Shown here in pieces: positions 35,991 to 44,940 of a stretch of 64,000 bases of DNA. Origin of the DNA: an uncultured Mucilaginibacter sp. (GTDB taxonomy: Bacteria; Bacteroidota; Bacteroidia; Sphingobacteriales; Sphingobacteriaceae); the NCBI GenBank assembly GCA_913775265.1, contig CAJYJH010000078.1, positions 152,342-216,341 of the forward strand, in the 5' to 3' direction. The notes beneath the pieces were generated by a model. That model did not search any database and had not been told where the DNA came from. It saw only the letters and a program-made list of their open reading frames with translations. Made by a program: the position numbers and the translations under genes. Numbering within the stretch: the stretch's first letter is position 1; every line of letters starts with the position of its first letter.

Positions 35991-36362
35991 ATGGAAATTA
36001 AAGAGCTAACCCGTGCAGAAGAGCAGTTGATGCATGTGCTTTGGCAAATCAAAAAAGGATACGTAAAAGATGTGATTGAGCAATTGCCCGAGCCAAAGCC
36101 TGCTTATAACACCGTATCTACCATTATACGCATATTAGAAACTAAAGGCTTTGTAAGTCATACCGCCTATGGTAAAAGCCACGAATATCACCCCATTATC
36201 AGCAAAGAAGAGTACCAAAACTTTGCATCAGATAAGTTGCTGACCGGTTATTTTGATAACTCAGTAAAGCGCATGTTTTCCTTTTTTGTGCAGAAGGAAA
36301 AGATCAACGTTAAAGAAGCTGATGAGATCATGAAGCTGATTGAAAAGTTTAAAGACAAATAA
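35991..36362 (+). CDS. BlaI/MecI/CopY family repressor
   Basis: A 123-residue penicillinase-repressor family regulator. The N-terminal winged helix (ELTRAEEQLMHVLWQIKKG) has the recognition helix around AYNTVSTIIRILETKGFV; the C-terminal ~40 residues are the dimerisation helices. It represses a promoter until its cognate metalloprotease, encoded 12 bp downstream, inactivates it by cleavage. The same pairing as blaI-blaR1 indicates that the two regulate their own operon and perhaps distant genes. Confidence 0.92.
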   Translation: MEIKELTRAEEQLMHVLWQIKKGYVKDVIEQLPEPKPAYNTVSTIIRILETKGFVSHTAYGKSHEYHPIISKEEYQNFASDKLLTGYFDNSVKRMFSFFVQKEKINVKEADEIMKLIEKFKDK

Positions 36363-36374
36363 ACTCCTAACCTT

Positions 36375-38090
36375 ATGACCTGGTGGCATTACCTACTGCT
36401 GTCTAACTTATACCTGATTTTATTTTTCGGGTTTTATGCCTTGCTTTTACAGCGCGAAACGTTTTTTCAGCTTAATCGCGTGTATCTGCTGGGTTCGGCA
36501 ATTATCTCTTTCCTGATTCCGGCTATACAGTCTGATTGGGTAAAGCAATGGTTTATTACCCAAAAAGTACATCAAACATTGTATAGCGCCAGTCCCGATC
36601 TGGTTTATGGTATACAAGCTATACAACCTAACCGCATAACCATTGGCGAAATAGTAGGGGCAATTTATGCCGCCGGCATTGTGGTGTTGTCGGTTAAACT
36701 AATCTGGCAGTTTATAGTGCTCGGGCAATTGTTGAAAAATAAAAAGGCAGCTGCAGCCTGGTCGTTTTTTAAAAGCATTGAGGTAGACGAAGAGCTGGAG
36801 AATCGTGAGGTAATTATGGCACACGAGGAAGTGCATGCCCGCCAATGGCACTCGGCCGATGTGATACTGATGGAAATAATAATGATCATTAACTGGTTTA
36901 ACCCGATAGTTTACCTGTATAGGCGCTCCATCAAAAATATTCATGAGTTTATTGCCGACCAGAACGCCGTAAAGTTGGGTACCAGCAAAGCCGACTATGC
37001 TATGCTGCTGTTTAACCAAACTTTTAACGCCCCTGCACATCATCTGCTTAATCCCTTTTTTAATAGCAGTATGTTGAAGCAACGTATTATGATGCTGCAA
37101 AAAAATAAGTCGCATTATAGTGCTTTGCTAAAATATGGTTTTTCGGCACCCTTGTTTGCTCTGATGCTTGCCCTGTCATCAGCCACAATCAATAACAGCA
37201 ATGTGGTCGAAAATTTACACAATAAGGCAGAGGATATATTTGAAGTTGCTGCAACTGCTCCTTTTAAAGCAACAATAAACTCCGACGTAAAAGCAAACAT
37301 TAAAAGCATAAGTCAAAAAAATGAGTTGTTTACAATTAAGCCTTTAACCAATGCCAAGCAGCATAAAGTTATTAAGGTGAAAAATAGCATAACTTCGGTG
37401 ACCAACGCTGACGCTGTTGCAAACAAAGAAGTATTTACTTCGGTAGAAAAGCTGCCGGAATATGCTGGAGGAATGGAAAGCTTCGGGAAGTATTTGAGTA
37501 AAACGCTTCGCTATCCAAAAGAGGCGCAAAATAACGGAACACAAGGACGCGCTATCGTAACCTTCATTGTCGAGGCTGATGGTTCGTTGACTGATGTACA
37601 TGCCATTAAAGATCCGGGTATGGGTTTAGGTCAGGAAGCGGTGAGAGTAATTAACTCGTCTCCTAAATGGACGCCAGGCGAGCAAAACGGTCGTAAGGTA
37701 AGAGTACAGTATACCGTACCGGTGATATTCACTTTAGCTGAAAATGCTGACGCTGTAGAGCCTAAAAAAGACGAGTCCAAAAATATTAAAGTTCAGAATA
37801 TAAGCTTTATAAGGCGGTTTAAAGTAAATGGCGAAACTGTAATAGACAGCAGTAATGCCAAGCATCCTGAGAAACTAATTGTAATTAGCCGGAGGAACAC
37901 AGATAGCAATGCACCTAAACCTATGATTGTTATTGATGGCAAGGAAGCTCCTGAGGGGACATTGCTTAATAGCATGAAGCCCGACCAGATCAACCGAATC
38001 GACGTTTACAAAGATGAAAGCGCAACTCGCTTGTATGGCGATAAAGCCAAGAACGGAGTTATTGCTATCACCACAAAAAATAAGCCGTAA
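36375..38090 (+). CDS. M56 BlaR1-like metalloprotease fused to TonB-C and a plug-like tail
   Basis: A 571-residue membrane protease. The N-terminal half has four hydrophobic helices (about 5-25, 38-52, 90-115, 255-272) and the gluzincin motif H150-E-E-V-H154 with the third ligand near E190 (HEFIADQNA). Instead of a beta-lactam sensor domain, the periplasmic part carries a TonB C-terminal-like domain (about 355-455, EYAGGMESFGKYL and GRAIVTFIVEADG) and a tail (about 515-571) like the plug end of SusC-type receptors (IDVYKDESATRLYG, NGVIAITT). By analogy it senses an envelope signal and cuts the BlaI repressor encoded 12 bp upstream. The signal is unknown. Confidence 0.88.
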   Translation: MTWWHYLLLSNLYLILFFGFYALLLQRETFFQLNRVYLLGSAIISFLIPAIQSDWVKQWFITQKVHQTLYSASPDLVYGIQAIQPNRITIGEIVGAIYAAGIVVLSVKLIWQFIVLGQLLKNKKAAAAWSFFKSIEVDEELENREVIMAHEEVHARQWHSADVILMEIIMIINWFNPIVYLYRRSIKNIHEFIADQNAVKLGTSKADYAMLLFNQTFNAPAHHLLNPFFNSSMLKQRIMMLQKNKSHYSALLKYGFSAPLFALMLALSSATINNSNVVENLHNKAEDIFEVAATAPFKATINSDVKANIKSISQKNELFTIKPLTNAKQHKVIKVKNSITSVTNADAVANKEVFTSVEKLPEYAGGMESFGKYLSKTLRYPKEAQNNGTQGRAIVTFIVEADGSLTDVHAIKDPGMGLGQEAVRVINSSPKWTPGEQNGRKVRVQYTVPVIFTLAENADAVEPKKDESKNIKVQNISFIRRFKVNGETVIDSSNAKHPEKLIVISRRNTDSNAPKPMIVIDGKEAPEGTLLNSMKPDQINRIDVYKDESATRLYGDKAKNGVIAITTKNKP

Positions 38091-38114
38091 GCTTTTGGTG
38101 CTTACGGCTTAAAT
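38082..38114 (+). terminator. Terminator overlapping the M56 stop codon
   Basis: aagccgtaagc (38082-38092) and gcttacggctt (38100-38110) form an 11-bp stem with a 7-nt loop; the first arm includes the stop codon. It serves the convergent pyk as well. Confidence 0.7.
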
Positions 38115-38138
38115 AGTTTTATGCGATTATCGTAGTAA

Positions 38139-39575
38139 TTATTCTACTACGGTAACTTTAAGCATATTAGTTTTGCCTTGCGCAGAGATTGGCACTGCGG
38201 CAGTATTAATTACCACATCGCCTACTTCTGCCAGATTCTGGCTTTTCAGGATGTTATTTACATCGCTGATAGTTTTATCAGTGCTTTCTAACTCGTCGTA
38301 ATAAAACGCTCTTACACCCCAAACTAAGCTCAGTGCGTTAAGCAATTGCTTGTTAGAAGTAAATATGTAAGTGTTGGCTTTAGGGCGATGGCTAGAAATC
38401 TCGAAAGCAGTATAACCAGAGAAAGTCATAGATACAATACCAACAGCATTAGTTTGCTGCGATAAGTGTACCGCAGACTCGCATACGGCATTGCTCAGGT
38501 AGTTCGGGCTGCTAACATCAACGTCAGAGTGTTTAGGCGAGTTAAACGGATAACCCTGCTCTTCTACGTTACGCACAATTTTAGCCATCGTTTCGATAAC
38601 AATCACCGGGAACTCACCTACCGAAGTCTCACCGCTCAGCATCACCGCATCAGCGCCATCCAATACTGAGTTAGCAACGTCGTTTACTTCGGCACGGGTT
38701 GGGCGTGGTGTAGTAATCATGGTTTCGAGCATCTGGGTAGCTACAATTACCGGTTTTGATGCTGCACGACACTTGCGGGCAATCATTTTTTGCAATAAAG
38801 GTACTTCCTCTAAAGGCATCTCAACACCCAGGTCACCACGGGCTACCATTACACCGTCGGTAGCAGCAATAATAGCGTCAATATTTTCAATAGCTTCCGG
38901 CTTCTCAATCTTCGCAATTACGCGTGATGCCTTACCGCTGCGGCTAATAATACGTTTTAGCTCTACAATATCTTCGCCGGTACGTACAAACGATAAACCG
39001 ATCCACTCAACATCGTTCTGCAATGCAAACTGCAGGTTAATTAAATCCTCTTCAGTTAAGCTCGGGATAGATACTTTAGTGTTAGGTAAGTTGACACCTT
39101 TACGCGAGGTTAAGATACCTCCATGTATTACCTCACATAAAACATTGTCTTTACGGTTAGTCTCAATTACTTTAAGCTGCAATTTACCGTCATCCAATAA
39201 AATAATCTCATTGGCTTGTACATCTTGCGGAAAAGTTTCGTAGGTGATGTAAATCTGGTTTTCATCACCAATGCACTCGCGGGTGGTCATGTTGATGTGC
39301 TTGCCGTTTACCAGGTGTATACCACCATCTTTTACCAGGCCTATACGGATTTTAGGGCCTTGCAAGTCGGCCAGCATGGCAATGTTTGTTTTGTATTGCT
39401 CATTAATTTCGCGAATCAAATCAATGGTTTTTTGATGATCTTCGGCTTTGCCATGCGAAAAGTTGAGGCGGCAAACGTTTACACCTGCCTTCACCATGGC
39501 CAGCAATACATCCTTTTTAGCAGATGCAGGGCCCATAGTGGCTACAATTTTAGTGCGGTTAAAAGACAATTTCAT
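38139..39575 (-). CDS. pyk: Pyruvate kinase
   Basis: A 478-residue pyruvate kinase, converting PEP and ADP to pyruvate and ATP. It begins RTKIVATMGPAS, has the RLNFSHG motif, the active-site signature IAKIEKPEAIENID (about 220) and MVARGDLGVEM, plus the P-rich MLETMITTPRPTRAEVNDVANSVLDGADAVMLSGE-type block split across the barrel. The C-terminal regulatory domain (about 345-478) is complete. The IPExxxVDY gene lies 72 bp upstream on the same strand, possibly co-transcribed. Confidence 0.96.
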   Translation of the reverse strand: MKLSFNRTKIVATMGPASAKKDVLLAMVKAGVNVCRLNFSHGKAEDHQKTIDLIREINEQYKTNIAMLADLQGPKIRIGLVKDGGIHLVNGKHINMTTRECIGDENQIYITYETFPQDVQANEIILLDDGKLQLKVIETNRKDNVLCEVIHGGILTSRKGVNLPNTKVSIPSLTEEDLINLQFALQNDVEWIGLSFVRTGEDIVELKRIISRSGKASRVIAKIEKPEAIENIDAIIAATDGVMVARGDLGVEMPLEEVPLLQKMIARKCRAASKPVIVATQMLETMITTPRPTRAEVNDVANSVLDGADAVMLSGETSVGEFPVIVIETMAKIVRNVEEQGYPFNSPKHSDVDVSSPNYLSNAVCESAVHLSQQTNAVGIVSMTFSGYTAFEISSHRPKANTYIFTSNKQLLNALSLVWGVRAFYYDELESTDKTISDVNNILKSQNLAEVGDVVINTAAVPISAQGKTNMLKVTVVE

Positions 39576-39647
39576 ATCTTGGGGATCTATATGGTCTATA
39601 TTAATTAACGTATTCAGAGTGTATTCTTTACACTTTTAAATTTGGCG

Positions 39648-40070
39648 CTAAAATAAGAGATTTTCCCGTGATTTTATTTTTTTTGGTTCAATCTTTACGG
39701 CAGCGATAATTTCGGGTATACGATTAAGTGTACTTATAATGTTATTAAGGTCGGTATCGTCGATGAAATTTTTGATCATAAAAAAGTAATCTACCTCCCG
39801 CATTTCGGGTATCAGCAAGCCATCAGAACCTTTGTTAGCTATAAAATAAAAATCAGTTTCGGTAGATTCCCACTGGTAGTGGTAAATTGAAAAGAAAGCC
39901 GGCTCTGTAGTTACTTGGTAAATATCAACGGCCAGGTCGGGTATTTTTTTAAAGCTGAAGTTGAGATGTTTGTTAATAAAATGGCAAACCCTATAATCCT
40001 TTAAAGGAGTGTTGATCGCGATCAAAACGAAGTCAAGATCAATCTCAAACTTTAAAACTTTCTTACTCAA
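39648..40070 (-). CDS. IPExxxVDY family protein
   Basis: A 140-residue protein of the Bacteroidota-restricted IPExxxVDY family: the name-giving motif reads L-I-P-E-M-R-E-V-D-Y (about 86-95), followed by YFFMIKNF. It is alpha/beta with no signal or membrane segment, hence cytoplasmic. Function unknown. The start must be TTG at 40070, since a stop codon lies a few codons upstream and no ATG precedes the conserved region. It precedes pyk by 72 bp and is divergent from acpP, a placement I believe is common in the phylum. Confidence 0.85.
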   Translation of the reverse strand: MSKKVLKFEIDLDFVLIAINTPLKDYRVCHFINKHLNFSFKKIPDLAVDIYQVTTEPAFFSIYHYQWESTETDFYFIANKGSDGLLIPEMREVDYFFMIKNFIDDTDLNNIISTLNRIPEIIAAVKIEPKKIKSRENLLF

Positions 40071-40159
40071 AATCAGCTACAAATATATTTGCGGTACAAA
40101 ACTACAAACTGAAACCGTCGGCATAAAATTTTGTTGTATGAAAGCATGAGATTTTAGAT

Positions 40160-40189
40160 TTGATATTTAACTAAATTTATTTTTCTTTG
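40160..40189 (+). promoter_or_regulatory. Promoter of acpP-fabF-rnc
   Basis: TTG (40160-40162), 19-bp spacer, TTTCTTTG (40182-40189), near-consensus with T in place of A at the second position. Leader to ATG at 40228 is about 30 nt. Confidence 0.5.
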
Positions 40190-40227
40190 CACAGAATTTT
40201 TATTTAATCATTTTAACATAGATTATT

Positions 40228-40464
40228 ATGTCTGATATCGCTTCAAGAGTAAAAGCAATTATCGTGGAAAAATTAGGTGTTGACGAAAGTGAAGTTACAC
40301 CTGAAGCAAGCTTTACCAATGATTTGGGAGCTGACTCATTAGACACCGTGGAACTGATCATGGAGTTTGAGAAAGAATTTAACGTAGCTATCCCTGACGA
40401 TCAGGCTGAAACTATTGGTACTGTTGGTCAAGCTATTGCTTACCTGGAAAAAAACGTTAAATAA
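40228..40464 (+). CDS. acpP: Acyl carrier protein
   Basis: A 78-residue acidic ACP, the carrier of growing fatty acyl chains. The phosphopantetheine attachment serine is S37 in the [10 protein letters not shown] motif. Length, acidity and the four-helix pattern are standard. It starts the acpP-fabF-rnc operon (24 bp to fabF, 12 bp to rnc), a conserved arrangement in many bacteria, linking fatty-acid elongation with RNase III. Confidence 0.97.
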   Translation: MSDIASRVKAIIVEKLGVDESEVTPEASFTNDLGADSLDTVELIMEFEKEFNVAIPDDQAETIGTVGQAIAYLEKNVK

Positions 40465-40488
40465 TATAAGCTCCCACAATAATATTAG

Positions 40489-41742
40489 ATGGAGTTTAAA
40501 CGAGTAGTAGTTACCGGGCTTGGTGCACTTACTCCGATAGGTAATTCGGTTCAGGAATACTGGGACGGGTTGATTAACGGAGTGAGTGGGGCTGCCTTTA
40601 TCAAGAGTTTTGATACTACGCATTTCAAAACAAAATTTGCTTGCGAGGTAAAAAACTTTGATGCCGATGCTTTTTTGGGCCGTAAAGATGCCCGCAAGCT
40701 TGACCCATTTGTGCAGTACGCTTTGTACTCAACAGAAGAAGCGGTTAAAGATGCAGGGCTGGACTTTGAAAAGCTGGACGTTAATCGTATCGGTGTTATT
40801 TGGGGCTCTGGTATTGGCGGCCTGAAAACCTTTTTAGACGAAGTAGTTAACTTTGCCAAAGGTGATGGCACGCCGCGCTTTAATCCTTTCTTTATACCCA
40901 AAATGATTGCAGATATTGCTCCCGGGCATATCTCAATTAAGTATGGATTGCGCGGTCCGAACTTTACTACAGTTTCGGCTTGTGCATCATCCAACAACTC
41001 ACTGATTGATGCATTTAACTATATCCGCCTGGGTAAAGCTAACATGTTTATCAGTGGTGGTTCTGAAGCTATTATTAACGAAGCCGGTATTGGTGGTTTT
41101 AATGCCATGCACGCTTTATCTACCCGCAATGAGGATCCGGCAACGGCTTCTCGTCCGTTCGACTTAGACCGCGACGGTTTTGTGGCCGGTGAAGGTGCAG
41201 GTACCATTATACTGGAAGAGTTGGAGCATGCTAAGGCCCGTGGTGCGAAAATTTATGCTGAAATGATGGGCGGTGGCATGAGTGCTGATGCTTACCATAT
41301 GACGGCCCCGCACCCCGAAGGTTTGGGAGCTGCCTTAGTTATGAAGGCTGCCCTCGAGGATGCCAACATGACTCCTGCCGACATTGATTATGTGAATGTA
41401 CACGGTACATCTACACCAATCGGCGATCCGCAGGAGGTGAAGGCTATACAGCAAGCTTACGGCGATGAAGTGTACCGCGTTAATATCAGTTCAACCAAAT
41501 CGATGACGGGGCACTTATTAGGTGCTGCCGGTGCAGTTGAAGCCATTGCGGCCATATTAGCTGTAAAAAACGATATTGTACCACCTACCATTAACCACTT
41601 TACCGACGATCCGGCTTTTGACCCGCGTATTAATTTTACGTTTAATCAGGCGCAAAAACGCACGGTTAGGGCAGCACAAAGCAACGGGTTTGGTTTCGGT
41701 GGCCATAATGCATCGGTGATATTTAAAAAATACGCAGAATAA
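40489..41742 (+). CDS. fabF: Beta-ketoacyl-ACP synthase II
   Basis: FabF extends acyl-ACP with malonyl-ACP. The 417-residue thiolase-fold protein has the Cys-His-His triad C165 (VSACASSNN), H305 (NVHGTSTPIGD) and H342 (SMTGHLLGAAG). N-terminus RVVVTGLGALTPIG is canonical. It lies between acpP and rnc in the conserved operon; fabD is elsewhere in this window at 50.7 kb, so the fab genes are split. Confidence 0.97.
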   Translation: MEFKRVVVTGLGALTPIGNSVQEYWDGLINGVSGAAFIKSFDTTHFKTKFACEVKNFDADAFLGRKDARKLDPFVQYALYSTEEAVKDAGLDFEKLDVNRIGVIWGSGIGGLKTFLDEVVNFAKGDGTPRFNPFFIPKMIADIAPGHISIKYGLRGPNFTTVSACASSNNSLIDAFNYIRLGKANMFISGGSEAIINEAGIGGFNAMHALSTRNEDPATASRPFDLDRDGFVAGEGAGTIILEELEHAKARGAKIYAEMMGGGMSADAYHMTAPHPEGLGAALVMKAALEDANMTPADIDYVNVHGTSTPIGDPQEVKAIQQAYGDEVYRVNISSTKSMTGHLLGAAGAVEAIAAILAVKNDIVPPTINHFTDDPAFDPRINFTFNQAQKRTVRAAQSNGFGFGGHNASVIFKKYAE

Positions 41743-41754
41743 TACAGCTTTTGA

Positions 41755-42480
41755 ATGCCAGTTAGCCGGTTATACAAGCTTTATTTATCCCCGCATCGTA
41801 AATACGTAAAAACATTAAAGAATTTGCTCGGCTTCGTGCCGGGCAATTTGTCTTTATACCGATTGGCTTTCAGGCATAAATCGGTGGCGCAGCCGGTAAA
41901 AAAGGGTGTCAAAAACAGTAACGAGCGATTAGAGTTTTTAGGCGATGCCGTTTTGGGCAGCGTGGTGGCCGAGGTGCTTTTTAAAATGTATCCTTATCAG
42001 GATGAGGGCTTTTTAACAGAACTACGCTCAAAAATTGTTAGCCGTAACAATCTCAATGCGCTTGCCCGTAAATTAGGTTTTGATCAACTGATCCAGTATG
42101 ACAACCGCATGGTTAATTCTACCCGCCAAAGCTCGCTGTATGGTGATGCTTTTGAGGCGCTGGTAGGTGCGGTATATTTGGATAAGGGTTACGACTTTAC
42201 CAAGAGTTTCCTGATTAACCGTATCATCAAATCACACATTGATATCCATACCCTCGAGCAAACCGAAACCAACTTTAAAAGCAAGTTGATTGAGTGGTGC
42301 CAGCGCCATGGCAAAGATGTATTATTTGAACTTACCCAAAACCAGGATGGTGAAAGCAATAAGCTGTTTACCGTACAGGTAAACATTGATGGCGATATTA
42401 TGGGCTTAGGTAAAGAGTTCAGTAAAAAGAATGCTGAAAAGCTTGCCGCTGAAAAGGCTTGCGAGGCTTTAGGTATATAA
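41755..42480 (+). CDS. rnc: Ribonuclease III
   Basis: A 241-residue RNase III that cuts double-stranded RNA in rRNA and mRNA maturation. The catalytic signature NERLEFLGDAVLGSV (about 55-69) and downstream acidic residue in YGDAFEALVGAVYLD are intact; a C-terminal dsRNA-binding domain (about 172-241) completes it. It begins 12 bp after fabF. Only 2 bp separate it from the convergent gene, so there is no terminator spacer. Confidence 0.95.
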   Translation: MPVSRLYKLYLSPHRKYVKTLKNLLGFVPGNLSLYRLAFRHKSVAQPVKKGVKNSNERLEFLGDAVLGSVVAEVLFKMYPYQDEGFLTELRSKIVSRNNLNALARKLGFDQLIQYDNRMVNSTRQSSLYGDAFEALVGAVYLDKGYDFTKSFLINRIIKSHIDIHTLEQTETNFKSKLIEWCQRHGKDVLFELTQNQDGESNKLFTVQVNIDGDIMGLGKEFSKKNAEKLAAEKACEALGI

Positions 42481-42482
42481 AT

Positions 42483-43259
42483 CTAAATACTGTCTCTGCC
42501 TGCTGAGGTGTTGACTGTCTTTTTTGTTAACGGCGTAAGTTTTGGCAAAGTTTTAGCGCGATTATACCCATCCAGACAACGGTTAATAAACTGGATCATC
42601 TCATACTCATTCCACTTCAATACTTCTGGATAAGGAGGGTTATAGGTGAGCCTGAATTGCTGAACTTCGTCATCAGGTAATTGAGTTACCCTTTTTACCA
42701 ACTCAAATGTATAACGCCTGTTAATTTCTGTTTGCTGGTTTTCGCGTTTCATCTGCGCAGCAAAATGGCGTGCCCGGCCGGGTTCTTTTCCAAACAATTC
42801 GTACAAGCCGGTTATTGGTGATGACAAGATTGATAAGGCCGGAGGTTTACCGTTGTAGTAAATCCCTTTGCTGCGGTAGGCATCTAATACCTCTTTTTGC
42901 TCCTGTTGCTTGGTTTTAGCTCTTACTATTACGGCATCCAATTGTTGGGTTGGTAATAAGTAAGCTACTATATCTGTAGAGGCAGTTACCAAAATCTTTC
43001 GCTCGGTAAAGCCAGGTTTTATAAATAATAGGGTGTCGCCCGGCGCAGCTTTAATACTAAACATTCCGAGGTTATCACTGGTAGCTACAGTCTGGCGCTT
43101 TAAGTTACTAACCGTTACCATTGCCAGCCTGCCTGATGTTTTTTGATTAAAGGTAATGCCATTAAGCTGCTGCAACATTTGTGAAAATACAGTTGCGGGT
43201 AAAAGTGTTACAGCAAATGCTATCAACCACGTTTTTATATGCTGTAATAACCACTTCAT
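42483..43259 (-). CDS. Exported carboxypeptidase-regulatory-like domain protein
   Basis: A 258-residue exported protein: signal peptide to about residue 26 (ATVFSQ), then a beta-sandwich of the CarboxypepD_reg-like type (about 35-110, VTVSNLKRQTVATSDNLGMFSI, a G-x-F-S-I turn and GDTLLFIKPGF), then a helical, basic C-terminal half (about 115-258, KQQEQKEVLDAYR, NEYEMIQFINRCL). Such proteins are common in Bacteroidota envelopes with unknown roles. It is convergent with rnc and has its own start far from others. Confidence 0.75.
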   Translation of the reverse strand: MKWLLQHIKTWLIAFAVTLLPATVFSQMLQQLNGITFNQKTSGRLAMVTVSNLKRQTVATSDNLGMFSIKAAPGDTLLFIKPGFTERKILVTASTDIVAYLLPTQQLDAVIVRAKTKQQEQKEVLDAYRSKGIYYNGKPPALSILSSPITGLYELFGKEPGRARHFAAQMKRENQQTEINRRYTFELVKRVTQLPDDEVQQFRLTYNPPYPEVLKWNEYEMIQFINRCLDGYNRAKTLPKLTPLTKKTVNTSAGRDSI

Positions 43260-43359
43260 AAGTGTACAAATTTAGCCAATAAGTATCTGTGCCATCTGTT
43301 AAAAAAGGTTAAGAGTTAACCGGCTGTTATTCAAGCTTCAATCATTTGCCAAAAAAGGC

Positions 43360-43367
43360 TATCTTTG
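43360..43367 (+). promoter_or_regulatory. -7 box for yicC, near-leaderless
   Basis: TATCTTTG matches TAnnTTTG and ends 3 bp before the ATG at 43371, so transcription would start at or within a few bases of the start codon. Confidence 0.5.
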
Positions 43368-43370
43368 CAC

Positions 43371-44246
43371 ATGATAAAATCAATGACAGGGTACGGCATT
43401 GCCACGCACGATGCGGGCAGCACCAAGTACACCGTTGAGATCAAATCTCTGAACAGCAAGTTTCTCGAACTTTCGCTGCGAATCCCCAAAGCTTTTTCCG
43501 AAAAAGAATTTCAGTTGCGTACCGAATGCAACAAGCAGATTGAACGCGGAAAAGTAAACTTAAGTATTAATGTTGAGCAAACCGGGTCTGCTGTTAAGGC
43601 TGCCGGTATTGATACTAAGCTATTAAAACATTATTACGAGCAACTTAAAGCCGTAAGTGTCGAACTAAATGAACCAACCGGTAACCTGATGCAACTGGCG
43701 TTGGGCTTGCCTGAGGTAGTAAAATATACCGAAGATACCATTACCGAAGAGGAGTGGAAATCTGTGGAGCGTACATTTCAACAGGCGCTGGCCAATTTTC
43801 AGCAATTCCGTGCCGACGAGGGCAGTGTGTTGCAGCAAGAGGTAACTCAACGCATCAATACCATTATGCACAATCTACAACTGGTAGAAGTTGAGGAGCC
43901 TAAGCGCATACCCCTTATTCGCGAACGTTTAAACCAGTTTTTAGCTGATGCAGTAGGCGGCGATAACGTAGATCACAACCGTTTCGAGCAAGAACTGATT
44001 TATTATATTGACAAGCTAGATGTAACTGAAGAAAAAGTAAGGCTTAAAACTCATTGTGAGTACTTTTTAGAAACCCTGAAAGGTGCTGACGCTAATGGTA
44101 AAAAGCTGGGCTTTATTTCGCAGGAGATTGGCCGGGAGATTAATACACTTGGTTCAAAAGCTAATGATGCTGCCATGCAAAAGCTGGTAGTAGGTATGAA
44201 AGAGGAACTTGAAAAAATAAAAGAACAATTATTAAACGTACTGTAA
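43371..44246 (+). CDS. YicC family endoribonuclease
   Basis: A 291-residue YicC/YloC-type protein: N-terminal MIKSMTGYG, the central helical region and the C-terminal DUF1732 block (LKTHCEYFLETL, GKKLGFISQEIGREINTLGSKA). E. coli YicC is a hexameric endoribonuclease acting on small RNAs such as RyhB. ATG at 43371 rather than TTG at 43365 fits the family. It is followed by gmk (81 bp) and nadD, a gene order I recall as typical of Bacteroidota. Confidence 0.93.
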   Translation: MIKSMTGYGIATHDAGSTKYTVEIKSLNSKFLELSLRIPKAFSEKEFQLRTECNKQIERGKVNLSINVEQTGSAVKAAGIDTKLLKHYYEQLKAVSVELNEPTGNLMQLALGLPEVVKYTEDTITEEEWKSVERTFQQALANFQQFRADEGSVLQQEVTQRINTIMHNLQLVEVEEPKRIPLIRERLNQFLADAVGGDNVDHNRFEQELIYYIDKLDVTEEKVRLKTHCEYFLETLKGADANGKKLGFISQEIGREINTLGSKANDAAMQKLVVGMKEELEKIKEQLLNVL

Positions 44247-44327
44247 GTAAAAGAGTTGTTGTGTTAGGCCATCAGCCAGGTAATAGCTCAACTACTCACT
44301 CTATCAACTACTCGCCATTATATTAAC

Positions 44328-44891
44328 ATGGGTAAACTGCTAATCTTTTCTGCTCCGTCTGGTGCCGGTAAAACCACCATCGTACATCATTTGCTTTCTA
44401 AGTTTCCTGAACTGGAATTTTCTATATCGGCCACTACCCGCCTGGCCAGGGGTGACGAAGAAGATGGTAAAGACTACTATTTTATAAGCCAAGCAGAATT
44501 TTTACATCGTATTGCTAAAAAGCAATTTGTTGAGTTTGAAGAGGTATATACCGGTACTTTTTATGGTACACTGCGCCAGGAGATTGAACGCATCTGGAAA
44601 ACAGGTAAAACGGTGATTTTTGATATTGACGTGGAGGGTGGCCTTCACCTTAAACGTAAATACCAGGATCAGGCACTGGCTATATTTGTACAACCGCCAT
44701 CATTAGAAGTGCTTAAAGAGCGTTTAACAGGCCGCGGTACAGACAGTGAAGAAAAGCTGAAGGAGCGTTTTGAAAAGGCAGAAAAGGAGCTAAATTATGC
44801 GCCCCGGTTTGATGTTATCTTAAAAAATTACGATTTGGCAACGGCTTGTGCTGAAGCCGAAAAATTGGTAGGCGACTTTTTAAATAATTGA
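44328..44891 (+). CDS. gmk: Guanylate kinase
   Basis: Gmk phosphorylates GMP to GDP. The 187-residue protein has the P-loop SAPSGAGKTT (about 8-17), the GMP-binding SISATTR and EDGKDYYF segment, and VIFDIDVEGG. Length and composition are normal. The spacer before it contains the direct repeat tcaactactc (44288-44297, 44304-44313). nadD follows after 49 bp. Confidence 0.96.
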   Translation: MGKLLIFSAPSGAGKTTIVHHLLSKFPELEFSISATTRLARGDEEDGKDYYFISQAEFLHRIAKKQFVEFEEVYTGTFYGTLRQEIERIWKTGKTVIFDIDVEGGLHLKRKYQDQALAIFVQPPSLEVLKERLTGRGTDSEEKLKERFEKAEKELNYAPRFDVILKNYDLATACAEAEKLVGDFLNN

Positions 44892-44940
44892 TCGCTGCCA
44901 AACTATAAAAATTTAGGGTTTACTATTAGTTGATGCGGTT

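Noticed and set aside
38719..39243. 174-codon open frame antisense to pyk
   Set aside because: It lies wholly opposite the conserved pyruvate kinase frame, has no family features and follows from codon bias of pyk.
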